From positions 158,584-222,583 of the forward strand of contig NW_020170408.1 in NCBI RefSeq assembly GCF_000524195.1: DNA of 64,000 bases, written 5' to 3'. This document shows positions 1-12,446 of the stretch, one piece after another. The position numbers were made by a program, and so were the translations under genes. Under the pieces are notes generated by a model that saw only the letters and a program-made list of their open reading frames with translations, searched no databases and was not told where the DNA came from. Position 1 is the stretch's first letter, and each line of letters opens with the position of its first letter. Source of the DNA: Echinococcus granulosus. Lineage: Eukaryota > Platyhelminthes > Cestoda > Cyclophyllidea > Taeniidae.

Positions 1-496
1 GACGTGATTCTAATATGGGTGAACTAAAATGACGGCAAATTCATGACCGGTTATTGTTTGGTCAGGAGTAAATTTCACCTTTAATCATCCAATGGGAGTG
101 AGAGAGAAGTTGACTACTCTCAAAGTGTACTTTTCTGCAAGTTTTTCTCCACTAAATTTCCATTAGTGTTAAAAGCTTTGCATCGATGATATCCCACTTT
201 GCATGACAATAAACCGCGAAAGTGAATAACGATGTTGAAGAAATGGCAAATAACAAATATGGAAGATCATAGTAAATATGAAATTCGAAATTTTGTCGTT
301 TCCCTAATTAACTCCTGTCAAGTTCACCCCCTTTTTATACAGAAAATTTTCCGCCTTAAGGGATCTTGGAAGCTTCATTTACTGGCTGCTTGATGTCTGG
401 ATATGTCAACTGCACCTTGATCGCAAATGTTTATATCCGCCCTCTTGCCCTCGTTAATGCTTGATCTTGGAGACAAAAGGACAAGAAAGAACTAAC
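1..496. other. Left-edge stretch, expected kinesin intron
   Basis: Kinesin exon 5 ends at 497 with a GTTAGT donor on the minus strand, so this stretch should be intron or hold the next exon. I could not find the switch I region (NxxSSRSHS) in any minus-strand frame. No other gene is visible. Confidence 0.5.
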
Positions 497-2325
497 CTTT
501 ACGAAAGTCCGTTTCTTCGAGTCCTCACAAATGACCAAATTCTTCTTCGATGCTGCGTTTTAAAAGACACCTTTAGTAGAACAAGGCTCTAGACCTACGA
601 TTGAGCAAATCTTTCACCTTCTCCATGTATAGTTCCATGTAGGAGACCTAAGGATTATAGAGAACCTTATTTCCCTTTCCTGACTGTAAGAACTCACCTT
701 CAGTCTGACCTCAAATGTTGTGCGCATTGTCTGAATTCGATTGAAGATGTCGCCTAGGATTCGTGGAATCACTCCAAATAGCTCTATGTACTGCAATTCG
801 CCCTAAAACGTGGGAAAATTTTCAGGAACAAAATAATTATGCCAGAATTTTGTCGTCAGATATTACCTTCCCAGGTTCTTGTTTTCAAAAATAAAAGTGG
901 AAAATGTAAACTTTGTGCGCATATGCGTCATATATAGTCAGCCTTTAACTCCGTCCAAATAAGGCCAAGTCAGGGTCACCAGAGTCAACGAAGTAAACAT
1001 CAGCCGATGTGTAATAAGCGCCTTTCTGATTAGTGCATCGGCCAGGGGATGGGCCATTGAATCACCGCCTCCGGTGTCTGGGGCACCCACGTCTGCGCAG
1101 CGCACGTTATGCTTCAAAGCCGTGGGCCAGGGGGGGAGCCCCAGTGCTTGGCAAATCCCAACCTGGGATTAAGCTCTAAAGCGCTTTGGTAACTCACTCA
1201 GCAAGCCGTAGAGTGGATCGCTGGACGTAACGCAACACTTCAACAGTGCCGCATTTTCGCCGCCGATTCGCCTCATTTGGGAAGTGGTGGTGGCAGAAGG
1301 AATTGGGGGATGACGAAATTACCGGGGGGGGGGGGGGGAGATCTTTTACTTTAATGTGTCCACTTCATCTTTTCTATGCCGATTTAATCGAACTAATTAA
1401 ATCACCAGGAAAGGAAGTAAAATTTGCAATTTCGAGAACTTCTAAAAGTGCAAAAGTATGATCCAAAATGGCTCAGAACATTCCAGATCTTGGATTAGAA
1501 ATGATGTGGATATAAAAGTTGAGAAACGCTAAATAAGAACCTTAAATCACTGTCGCGGAAATGTAGAGCCGACTCATGCGTTGGAAGGTAAAGGAAAATG
1601 AAGGAAATCGCTTATTGTTTGACAAATGCCTTAACTGGGCGTAGTAACAATGACAACCACACCCAACTGTTTGATTGAAATGTTGTCAAGTTTAACCAAG
1701 GATGTTCCGTTTTTTTGCTAGTTCCAAGATTCCACATGGAGGAGATGGGGAAGGGGTTTAAGGAAAAAAGAACCAAAGCGTTCTTTCTAAGAAAGGGGTG
1801 AACACGTTCAGCGTTAGACACCTGAAAAATGTGATTCAACAGCATCCTCATCACCTCTCGGTAAGGTCATGTACAGGTCGAACCTCTGGCTCTGCAGAGT
1901 CGGAACTATAATTTAGGCCAAGAAGATGTCCGTAGCATTATTACCACTTGCCACTTAAAAAGGGAGGAAAAAGAACCACAAATGTGGGGAAATTACTTAC
2001 CTCCATTGTGTACGTTTTCCCACTGGAGGTTTGACCATACACGAAGATCGTTCCATTATATCCACCGATTACGTAGTCAATAAGGGGTTTGCCGATTGCT
2101 TCATAGGCCTCCTCCTGGGTGACACGATCAAGAACGGCGTCATAGGTGTATACCCTTGTCTACACAAAAGATGATTATCGGTTTTCTTGTGTCAGGTGAA
2201 GACAAACTTACCCCAATGGAGACGGTGGTGGGAGAGAGGCAGGTGAGACAGATGCCCTTCTGCCCCGATATCTCCTCCAAATTGAGGGGACGAATGCGAC
2301 ATATAACTCGAACATTTTCCGCCAT
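497..2325 (-). CDS. Kinesin-1-like heavy chain, 5' part (five exons, partial)
   Basis: ATP-driven microtubule motor, N-terminal motor domain only. Exons in transcript order: 2212-2325, 2001-2159, 698-802, 599-647, 497-552. All have GT/AG borders and matching phases and give 161 residues. The start [15 protein letters not shown] at 2325 is the usual beginning of a kinesin motor (beta1, x-CRxRPLN). Exon 2 carries [20 protein letters not shown] with the P-loop GQTSSGKT at residues 80-87. Later exons contain [28 protein letters not shown] and a [13 protein letters not shown] segment, matching the kinesin-1 order IPRIVQDIF, VSYFEIYLDKIRDLL, VHEDKNRVPYVKG. Introns are 52, 1198, 50 and 46 nt. Switch I (SSRSHS), switch II (DLAGSE), stalk and tail are not seen; they should lie left of position 1 or were missed in 1-496. 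Sequence is divergent from vertebrate KIF5, so it may be a kinesin-1 paralogue. Family call is firm; exact subfamily is inference. Confidence 0.88.
803..2000 (-). other. Kinesin intron 2 with a GC-rich element and a G15 run
   Basis: Intron between kinesin exons 2 and 3, starting at 2000 (GTAAGT donor) and ending at 803 (TTTTAG). It contains a GC-rich block at about 1025-1240, unlike the AT-rich flanks, and an uninterrupted run of 15 G near 1324-1338. The GC-rich block looks like an inserted repeat by composition only; no terminal repeats or target duplication were found. Confidence 0.6.
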
Positions 2326-5300
2326 GACGATCTCCTGTATACACGCACACGGACACGCGGACACACTCGGACCCACGTGACCCGATTATCGATTTGTCTG
2401 CATATTTTAACGGCGCTTCGCGTGCCCGCTGTTTGCAAGGTCTTCTGTTTACGCATTAATGATGCAATAGTCTGCTGAAAGAAGGGAAGAGATAGCCAAC
2501 TATTTTTTTATTCTGAAATCTCACCTTCCACTCACATATGCCTCTTTTTTGTCAAAAATAAAAGGAAAAACGTGCTGACGTTGTAAATGTCAGTAGTGCT
2601 GTGTTATCGCCGTCTCACCGGAATGGATTTATTGGAAAATCGATGACCCCCGGATGACTCATCACATGCACTGGTCTACTTGTGCGTGGGCGTGCAAACA
2701 TGCTCGTTTTGGGCTGATTACTGGTTGGTTCTTTTCTTCCCATGTTGTAACCCACCAATGAGAAATTGGTGTATAATTGAGTGGCAAAATTTGAGTGGAC
2801 ATGGAGGGGTTGACCAATGGGAATAGTTGGGGTTTTTCCATGTACATCACGCAGCGCCTCAGGGAACTGAGGCGTCAACGTCTTGGGACGGCGTGCTCTC
2901 CCGAGGAATGGGCTCCGTATTTGTCCACTGGAGAGGCAAGTAGTTGAGTAGAATACGATCTAATTTTTCCAAATTGTCAAAAGTCTTAGTTATTGTACAT
3001 CAGTCTGGCTTGAAAGGCTTGCTCCCACTGTTGTCAAATAGTCGTTCGGATTGCACGAACGTAAGCAACCATTTAATCACGCCTACAGCAGCAAAGGTAT
3101 TATAGTTATCTGCGACCTAAAAATCGCCTAAACAAGTTTCAACCATTAATATTTACCACATTTTAGGTGGTGCATTTAATTTTGATAAGTACGCATGTCT
3201 CGGTAGTCACCTGCAAAAACGGGAGAAAAAAGAAGCACATCGTCTGTTCTGCAGTCTTGAGAGTTTCTCTCTAACTTTTTTTTTCGTAAAGGTGAGTTTA
3301 AGCTGTGCTAGCGCGCAAAAAAAAACACTTTAACCGGTGTCTCTATTTGTTCACCTCTCAAATTGTGTCGCCTTCTTCAAGCGGCAGACTTTGACCCGCC
3401 TTAGCTTTACAAGGTGTGAGCACAAAGTCTGACAAATCCTTTTTTAAACTAATCCAAATTTGTGGAGATGTGATGACAAGATAAGTCATCAGTGGCAAAT
3501 GCTACAGGTTAAAAAAGACGGTGGAGGAGGAGGGAGGTGGTGGGTGATGTAGCGCTGTCAGGACTGATTCATCGGTACAACAGTTGATGAACTTGAGTAA
3601 AACTTTGCCTCATGTCCACGCCGGTTGTGCCTTTACTTTCCTATTTTTGACCTTAAAACTCCCAATCTTGACCTGCCGCTTTCTATTCTCTTAGTTGTGT
3701 AATGAAGCTCTGCTACTGGTCACTCCTCTCTCCCCCTCTGTGGCTCGGCATATGTCGTCTTGCGCGATAGTTCAGTGTGCTACATCAGTAAGAGGGGTAG
3801 ACGAATAGCACTACCAATTTCGGCTGCTGGGAACACCACCTACAGGTGAGGGGAAGATGGCAACAGAGAGTTTGGAACTGTCTCTCACCTTCGTATCACA
3901 GAATGTCGGTTGAACCAGGCAGATATGGTGCTAGACTGTTTAGTTCACAAACTATGCTCTACTCCAGCTCCACAGATGTGAGGTGATGAACCGGCTTCAA
4001 GAAGACCGTCGGTTCGGCACAATGAAGAGGTGTGCATTCCGACTGGTTAGAATACGTGAAGAGCAACTGTGCAAAGAACCACCGGTATCACTTGGCAAGT
4101 AAATATCGCAAAAATGTCAACTTGTTGTTATTCTTCATTCTCTTGGCATACCTCATGGTAACACACTCCATGCATTTGACATTTGTTTATTGTCTGATTA
4201 AGTACCTGATTGATGTGTGATGGGAAATGCAAGCGAATTTTCCGGCATACATCACTATATTCTTAGAGTACTCTCCTTGGTGTCTGTGGATGTGAGGTAG
4301 ACGACAGACGAAATTGTTCACTTGTTGAAGGCCAAACGACGGCAGCACTTTATTCACTCGATTCAACCGCGTCGCAAAGGTGTTTCAGGGCAACTTTTCT
4401 TGGGGGCCAGTCAGTACAAGCTCTGCTCTTTCAAGGCACACACCACCTCACTCATGCAAAGATATGCCGCTTTGTGATGGCAAAGGATTACTGACTCATC
4501 CTCAGCCTCACCCCTCCGCCTGAAGGTCATCTTGTCGTCTCAAATGGGTTGGGCATGTGATTGTGGCTAGAGCAAGTTTATTTCCTGTCTCATCCATCGA
4601 GCGAAATAAGGAATTTTCTAGTCAACTTCACTTCAGCCACATGACAGCTTATATTGATTGAAACAGCCGTGACCACAATGGGCGTAGGTGGGAGGGTGGC
4701 CGGGGTTGACACCTTGGCCACACGTATACGTAGGTAACTCCGGTGGCCCAAAGTTCACAGGACTTTCTAGATATTCCGCCGACGGATGCTGAATGAGTGG
4801 GTGGATGCCTGCGCATCAATGGTTATCAGACTTGTCGGTGCGGCTTGGCTCAGGCTGGATAAATAAACCAAGGTGACTTTAGTGCTGTAGATAAGCGCGT
4901 TTGATAGCACAACATCAACCCAATTCAGGGTAGCTGTCAAAGCCCCAACTTTTTTCCTTTACTTAAGCAACAAAACTGACAAGCGCAGGGTCACTCTTGA
5001 GGATGATGGAAAGGTACTAACCAGAGGATCTAATTACTTAAGAAAAAAAAGAGGAAAAAACCGGATTTGATTCGCGACTTTTTCGGGTGAAATGAGGGGC
5101 TTGTCAAGAATGCGGGACAGTCTGTCACTTCCTGTCAAAACCGACTCAAGTAAGATGTCTTAAATGCGTCAACAAGTCAGCATATTTATCAATGATGTTC
5201 TGTCAGTAAGAAGGACAAAATTCAGAACCATTTTGATGAATGACAGTAGAGGATTCAACGAGGGTGGTGAGGTTAATGAGCCAATCGAATTAAAGCGGGA

Positions 5301-6400
5301 TGAGCCATCGACTTCTGCTGCCATTGGACAAAAACCGTCGAACCGAGAAATCGATGGTTGAGGCTTTCCTCCCCCCATTTTTTAAAATGAAGCACATTTT
5401 TTTGTTGATAGAGGGTTTGGGGTTTCGGTTGGGTGGCAGGTTTAAGGGAAAAGGGGGAATTTGGGAGCCCCACATTTAGTGTGATTTGGTGGAAGTGTCA
5501 CCACTTCGTGCAGGATATGAAACAAACACGAAGGGCAGAACCTCATTCACCTTTTAAAGCGGCGAATTTAGCCAAAGTGCGTCGATGCCTGCAACCCCCC
5601 TCTGTCCCTCCACCTTGCGCACCAAACCGAATAAGAGGATACCGAACACCTTAATGCACCTAGCACCAAGGTCTGGGAGACAAAGTGACAATGCCACTTG
5701 CGCCAACGAACTGACCAATTCAAAGGGGCCAGCTCGAAGAGCCATCATGATGTGATTATCCTCTCCCCAGGTACGTCGAATAGACCGTACTGACGGCGAG
5801 GCCGCTAAGAAGGGGAGGTTCAACAGAGTAGGCGATGGCATCCCCTAAAAGGAAGCCTGCGAATTCCGAATTGGTAGCTCAAAAATAAGCAATAGTTAGC
5901 ATTTATTAATATTCCATTTTAATAGACTGTGTGCAATGGAGACGGGGAGCCGAAGGATTCCATGAGAAAACGGAGCAAGGAAGGCAAGTCAATGAGGGTA
6001 AATTGGAGGGCCAAAAAAGGAGAGGAAAAAAGTAGAGGAAAAGAAGAAAATGGTGGGATAGGAAAACAAAGGAAGGCATAAAGCTGACAAACTGGAGACG
6101 GGGGGAGGAGACGGAGAGAATGAGAGGGACAGGAAAGAGGAAAAAACAAGAGGGGGAGGAGAGAAGGAAGGGAAATGTGGGCAACCTTTCACCCTTCCTT
6201 CAATCGACCAATTGATTGTCTGACGGATTGCACAATGCACATCATTGTCCTTTCGCGCTTGAGATGAGCGAGGGAGGGAGACCAAACGACAGATATGTTT
6301 CTGTTTGAAAAAATTGGACGGGTGGGGGAAGGGATGGGAAGTAAGGAACTGCTGGTTCGCTGTGTCCCTTGTTAACTTTTTTTAGAGCAAGGAAGCAACT
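2326..6400. other. Intergenic region between divergent kinesin start and PRL 3' end
   Basis: No convincing gene. The first few hundred bases should hold the kinesin promoter and 5' UTR, since its ATG is at 2325 on the minus strand. Small open frames here (for example minus 2615-2878) lack recognisable motifs. At 5940-6180 the plus strand is almost wholly purine with scattered poly-A and poly-G runs. A TTTATT at 5902-5907 (AATAAA on the minus strand) lies about 500 nt past the PRL stop and could be its poly(A) signal. Confidence 0.55.
5940..6180. repeat. Purine-rich low-complexity tract
   Basis: About 240 bases in which the plus strand is dominated by A and G (gagg, ggaaaa, gggagg units) with few pyrimidines. 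The complementary strand reads as long Ser/Phe/Pro-rich open frames, which are artefacts of composition. No exact period is visible, so it is a cryptically simple tract and not a clean microsatellite. Confidence 0.7.
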
Positions 6401-8008
6401 TTAGAAGAGCCAACACTGATGGAGATTCTTGCGCAGCCGATTTCTGGCTCGATAATTACGCAAGGACTCTACCTGGCGATCGTTGAAAGCACCTTTGCGT
6501 TTGCTAAAAGGGAGAATGAGGCATTGTGCCGACTTTCTTGTTATTCAAAAGAAGAAATAAATTGTCGGTAATGACGCATTTTCGGGTAGACAATTGCCTG
6601 TCCACAGCTATTAACTTGGAACGACAGTGATAATGACGACTAGTAGCGAACGAGGTAGATAAACAAAAAAGGCATGGACAAAGTGCACCACTCTTGAGAA
6701 AAGCACTAGACGACGCCGAACAAATACAGACGCATATGTGCACACCGGTAAGATCGTGGTAAATAACACCAGAACTTCATCATTTATCAATGAAGTACAA
6801 TAAAATGCCGTCTTAAGTGAGGAAATTCTAAAAACTTTAAATAGCTTTAAATTTTGGTAAAACAAGATAACTCACGATCTAATCAACTCGATGGCCTCTT
6901 GATTGGACATTCCCAATTCCATCAGCGCAACAGCTACCAGAACAGGAGCTCTGCAAGAAAAAGGAACATGATACAAGAGCCCACTTTTAATTCAGCTTTT
7001 AAAACTTCTTTCTTAAAATTGATAGTAAGGAGTAAACCTTCTGAATTACTAGGATTGACCCCCATATTAGGCAATGGAGTAAAGCCACTTAAGGCTGACA
7101 AATGGTAGAATGCGAAGAAAGTCCGCCCCCTTCAGCAAATTAGCAGCTAATGTCCGTAAACTAGTGTCAAAGACGCGCCTTGCCAAAATGACAACCTGCC
7201 ATACTGATGTCTGGCCGCATTTAACCAAATCGACCGGCCCTAAGTCTAAACAAGGACCCTATCATTCAGCAGATTCGAAAAAAAAAACGGCGTCAAGGGG
7301 ATTGAAATTGAAAAAACTGATCAGTAATCACGAAATGAATTAAGAAGAAAAAGGTTGCAATGTCGCAGTCAAGTTCACAGGAAGTTTGATGAGTTGCAAC
7401 CTTTTGACCCAAAAATGTTGGTGCAGCATAGAAATGAATAAAACAACGGAAAAACGTATCCACTAAAAGCAATTAAGGGCGTAAAAGGCAAAAGAGATCA
7501 GGTTTTTTCCTTGAAAAGAAATACCTTCCATAGCCAGCCAAGCAATGCACAGCCACAGACCCTGGGTGAGAATTATCATTTCCGTTCCCATCACCAGACG
7601 GGGTCTTTTTAGGACCGTAGAACCGCAACCGCAAGAGCTCGAACCACTTCTCCAAAATGTCGTCAGGAGGGAAGGATCCGTCTTCAAATTCCCAATGCTA
7701 AAACATGACAGCAGTGAGGCAAGAAGAATTCTACACTAAGATCAAGCAATGACGTAGGAATTTACGTGAACTTTAATTCCCACTTTCTCGAATGGCTCGA
7801 TGGGATATTTGTCCTCACACACTCGGATCACGTCGGAAACTCGCAGCCGAGAACATTCCTTACGAAGAAGTAGCTAATAAGGTGGGAGCAAAAATACCTT
7901 GGCGAAGGTTTGAACAGTGTCAGCGGCCGGTGAATCCATAATAATAAAATGCATTCCTTTGAACATCACATCAGTAATTACCGGTTTTAGTAGCTGTCTC
8001 GAAACCAT
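6401..8008 (-). CDS. PTP4A: PRL / PTP4A-type prenylated protein tyrosine phosphatase
   Basis: Small dual-specificity-type phosphatase, normally membrane-anchored by a prenyl group. In mammals it also binds CNNM magnesium transport regulators. Five exons: 7898-8008, 7766-7858, 7525-7697, 6876-6950, 6401-6503; introns 39, 68, 574 and 372 nt; 184 residues, complete, against about 170 for the family. Start MVSRQLLKPVITDVMFKGMH matches the PRL N-terminus (VxYKNMRFLI). The signature VAVHCLAGYGRAPVLVA has catalytic C120 and R126, with Ala in place of the usual Ser/Thr after the P-loop Arg, as is typical of PRLs. WEFEDG supplies the general acid D74. C51 (RVCED) aligns with the regulatory Cys that forms a disulfide with the catalytic Cys. 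A basic tail (RARNRLRK) precedes the CaaX box CWLF at residues 181-184. The loop before the P-loop is longer than in vertebrates (KKTPSGDGNGNDNSHPG). Confidence 0.95.
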
Positions 8009-11000
8009 ATTTGAGGTGACCGCATTCGTTCACATTGGAATAATCTGAAAAATGGTGCCACACTTGGGCCGTTGGAACAAGGCAACCGATTTGAGAGCAC
8101 CACGATTAAAGTGATGCGGACAAACAAACAGAAGGAGGAATCGCGGAGTAGTACAGCTAATTATCGAATGGATATTCCAAAAATAATTTAATAAAGCAAT
8201 TTAAAACGCACATAAACTGTAATCTTACTATATGACAATTTTATTGCTTAGGAACAAATTGTCACCTAGTATATTTATGCTAAAAAGCAATTTAAAAGAG
8301 CCTATGATTTGCATTTCACATTTTCTGTGCGTAAAATTAAGTTTAGGGCTATAAATGAGTAACTGTGCTTATCACACACTTTAGATGTTTTTATCGTTTA
8401 GGGTTTTTGATAATACGGTGCATGTCTAAGAATTCATATTTTCCGAAAGAGACAAAAAACAAATCCTAAAACAATCTTTAAACTTTAAACAGGAGGAAAT
8501 TTTTTGAATAACGTCCTGTATTCTGCACCACTTTATTTGTCTTCTCTTGATAACTCAGCTCCCTTTGTAGCTTCACAAGTCTTTCTTGGCGTCGAACAGA
8601 GGCATAATTCTCAGGCAGAATATGCATTGTCGACATACGGTGGGTCTTAGAGCTACTAATATGGCTCGAAGGATAGGTAAAACGGTAGAACCCCCAAGAA
8701 GCCCGCATCCACAACCAGGAAACAAACTAAGGAACGCTCCATTACATCACATCGTTTACGGAAATTAGATGAGGATAATGATATTACCCGTGATGTCCTT
8801 TCGACTTTTAAACCACTATTCTGACCTATGTAATTAAAACTAGGAAATATCAACTTTACTTTGATGTAAATTCTAAGGCTGATATTCTAATTTTGGATTG
8901 GAACGCAGGTGGCTGGAGCATAAATAGACGCCTTCGGGCAGTAGGATTTCCTGTTTCTTTAAGTAGCAGTACCAGGAAAAAAGCATCCCTTGCCCATGCA
9001 AAATAGATACGAATTGATTTGTTTAGGAGTTTGAATGTGCTACTCAGTCAATGTGAAATGAGAAGGATGAATGTGAATGATTGCTATTTTTTACAAGTAT
9101 TCGTAAATATTTGAAAACAGAACTAGCATATCTTGAACCCGTTCTTAAGCATCTTAATTGAAGAAGACTAACCCACTGTTAGCATTAAAAAGGGTCGAAA
9201 CACAGCCACAGTGTTCAGACCATCTTACACGGCAGAAATACGAACTACGGAAACCCTTCTGAGCGCACAGTCAAATTGAGAAAATAGCCGTTGCATAATT
9301 CCCAGCCTTTCCGCTTAAAGGAGGAGAAAAGAATCCTAATGAGTACCCTTACCACAATAAAATTGAAGACGGATAAGCATTAGAGAACCACAAGTTTCAA
9401 AGAGCATATTTTGTGCATTCTTTACCCGTCGAGGTGAAATTCGTTCAAAAACAACATTAGAGAGGCGATATCCAGTTCTCTTTCCATTTGGGAGCCTGTC
9501 GCTAAGCCTTTTTGGTGGTCAAATCTGAATAGCTGATGCCTGACCCCTCCCTTTAGCACTGCAGCAACTAAAGGTCGCTGTTTCCTAAACATAGTTGGTG
9601 TTGTTGAGCCTCCATCACCTCCCTTGTCTGCGCTAAGAATCTAACAACCAGTCAGCAAAGTAGGGCATTGCCCACCACTGACCCTAGTCTGGGGTGCCCT
9701 AGTTCTCACCAAATAGCGGTCTGAAGAACCCACCACGAGGTCAGCGCTCGAGCCTTGGAGGCTGAGGCGCTCTAAAACAAACGCCCTATTACCGTAAAAA
9801 CCAAAAGAGGGGAAAAATCTCTGATCTATTTTTGATTACCTATTACACGTAGCAATGAACAGTTTACATCTCCGCACTTATTTATCAAACAATCGTCTAG
9901 ACATCTGTGAATATCACACACCAAAATTGGCGGCCTTTTAAATAAATCGTTACAAACTAAAAAGCGAGTTGGCTATTTACGGATTGTGATACTTTATCAG
10001 GGGCTAAGGAGGGGTTCCAACACGTTGCAAGCTTCTCGCGACACAATTAATGACGATTTTTTACAAAAAATTTATGTCTGTATGTTGCACAAATTAAGTC
10101 CTTGCAACTAAGGCAGACTTTAAGACGCGTTTTTGTTGACATTATTTTTGGAAAAAGATCGGAAAGGTTAGCATATCGCAAACGGGTTTTAAGCATGCAG
10201 CATGAGGTAATGATAGACAGGAGGAGTTGCTGGAGGGCTTTTAAGCCCAATTGGGAGCTCTTTACACTTAAGAGCGGTTTGCAGAGAGAGGAGCGAGGGT
10301 TTGAGAAGACTTTAGTGACGGTGAAGAGTAATTCCTGCAGATGATTGAAAAGGTGGAGGCTCAACACAAGTGACTGATCTTGGCAAGTCGCCAGCCTCGA
10401 GGTCAACGTAGGGGAGGTAGGTCACGTCTCAACCAGTCACAGATGTTCTCCAAAAGGGTGCTAGCTACAGATGTCCAAGTGGTGGACACGTGAAATGCGC
10501 TAGAGTTGAAGAATCGTCCAGTTTCCAAGGCATTGTCTTCCCAATGGCCTTTATCTACTTCAGATCACTCTGCTCAGGAGATGCGATGCTCAGAAATGTA
10601 GATTAAACCGAGAGTAACTTCTATCACTGACGGGTGAGCGTTACCTACGGGAATAAGTGATTATTCAGCCGTACGTAGAGCTTTCAATGTATTTTGTACA
10701 ATAACAATAGATGTCTCTTTTGTAATGGAACGGTTTGGTGCCTCTTCAGGAAGGCAGGTGCCACGCTAACTGATTTCCCATCAGTGCTGACAAGCCTTAG
10801 GGGGAAAACAGCCAGTTATATAACCCGGTTTCCTTTTTTAGAAGGAAAAATTCAAGAAAGTTTTAGAAGTGCAACTGATTAACCACGTCTTTTACGGCTT
10901 CCTCACTTGGAATAACGTCTCCCCTCATCCTAATCCCGCATTAGCCCAAGTCTCTGTTTATTGCCTCTTTTCTTTAAGTTTGACTACTTAACTAGTAGAA

Positions 11001-12055
11001 AATGTCATTTTTTTTTACCGAAGATAACCGAGTTGAGAGAGAGAGTGAAATATAAACAGATCGGGTTGAGTACTTATTTACTTCTAAGTAGCATAATATG
11101 ACGTGGACTTATTTGCCTCAGCCAAATCGGTAGGGCATGTGAGTTCTGGAGCGCTTGTCCCAAGAGGCCTCATCCATCTCATCCAACTCCCTGAACGATG
11201 GCCAACTTGATCGGTACTGTGGTTGTACTTGAATAAGAGCGTGAGGCGTGACAGAAGGGGAGGAAAGAAAGAAGGAAAGGATCATTATTTTATTTCTTGA
11301 TTAAACAATATTAAACTTTTTTATTTTTAGTCACAAGAATAAAAAAGAGTAACTCCGAGAGGAGTTACTTTTGCAACAAAAAAGGCGATTATTTACGCGA
11401 ATATTGGAAGAGAGGTTTCTTGTGATCACTGTATTGTGGTACATTGTCCTCTGAATATGCTGTGTTTTATTTGAAAAAGGGGAAAAGGAAATTAAGTGCG
11501 GATTTTAGAATGAAAGGGCAAAACATGCTACTTAAACAAGTGAAATAAGTAGTATTGAAACGCTTACTTGAAAAGGCAGTTATATTTTGCAGGAAGATAA
11601 TACACAACGCAAAGAGGCCGAATTTAAATAGGAACATTGGTTTCATTGGCATTTTGAGCACCTAAAGTAGACAGAAGTTTATTATGACTTCTTATATCTT
11701 AGCGGGAGAAATGAAGAGGCAGGTGCTCCCCCAATCGGCGGTAAGACACAGAAAATCCCTTATTTTTCAAAATAATCCCACTGAACTTACTTCAGAAATG
11801 GTTTGCAAACTAGGCTGGTGCGGTTGGCCGAGTCTTATATACTACTGAGTGGAGCCTACCTGCCAATTGGTGGTTTCGACCAATAGGAAAGCGACTATAA
11901 GGTGGTCAGGACAGTCCTGGCATATATTATTAAATAGTACATGTGAGATGCAGCGAAATGTAAAACATTTTTGCTTGAATATCTCTTTTTGAGCTGCACC
12001 CAGGCAAAGTGAGCTAGCTAGGTGACTGGAGAGGCCACATCAGTTCTCAGGGTGA

Positions 12056-12116
12056 AAGAGGAAGAGGAGGAGCAGGAGGAAGAGGAGAAGGGGGAGGAGG
12101 AGGAGAAGGAATAGGC
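12056..12116. repeat. GA-rich imperfect triplet tract (GAG/GGA)
   Basis: About 60 bases of nearly pure purine on the plus strand, built from gag/gga/agg triplets with interruptions. Confidence 0.75.
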
Positions 12117-12446
12117 AAAAAAATACAAGATGTCATTCCCTAAGCATTTGTCGTTAACTTAGGGCATAAAATTGGAGGTACCGGAGAACGCAGTTTAGGT
12201 GGACCCACTTTCCATCACAAAGGAGACAGTCGTTGGCAAATGCCTAGGGCAAACTAGATTTAATTTACGATAATAACCTTAACAAAAGCGCAGAAGCTCT
12301 TACGCACACTCCCACAATAACCTTTACTTAGGAGCAGATCGAGTGAAGAAGGTCAGCTTGACCACAGATGGCATATCGAGTATAACAAAGAGCCGTGTAA
12401 GCCTGATCATGGTTCATGTGTCCCGTGCAATGGGAGATAATAAAGA

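Noticed and set aside
371..468. Minus-strand stretch reading INEGKRADIN, faintly like the kinesin IDEGKxNRH segment
   Set aside because: Phase does not agree with exon 5, no acceptor fits, and the downstream SSRSHS motif is missing.
5906..6285. Several overlapping minus-strand open frames rich in Ser, Phe and Pro
   Set aside because: They are produced by the purine-rich tract; composition is repetitive and there is no start context or motif.
6854..7343. Plus-strand frames over and beside PRL exon 4
   Set aside because: Partly antisense to the PRL exon; the rest lies in its intron and has no motif.
11105..11175. tRNA-like A box (CAGCCAAATCGG followed by TAGGGCATGTGAG)
   Set aside because: First base deviates from the consensus, no B box is present at a proper distance, and no cloverleaf can be drawn.
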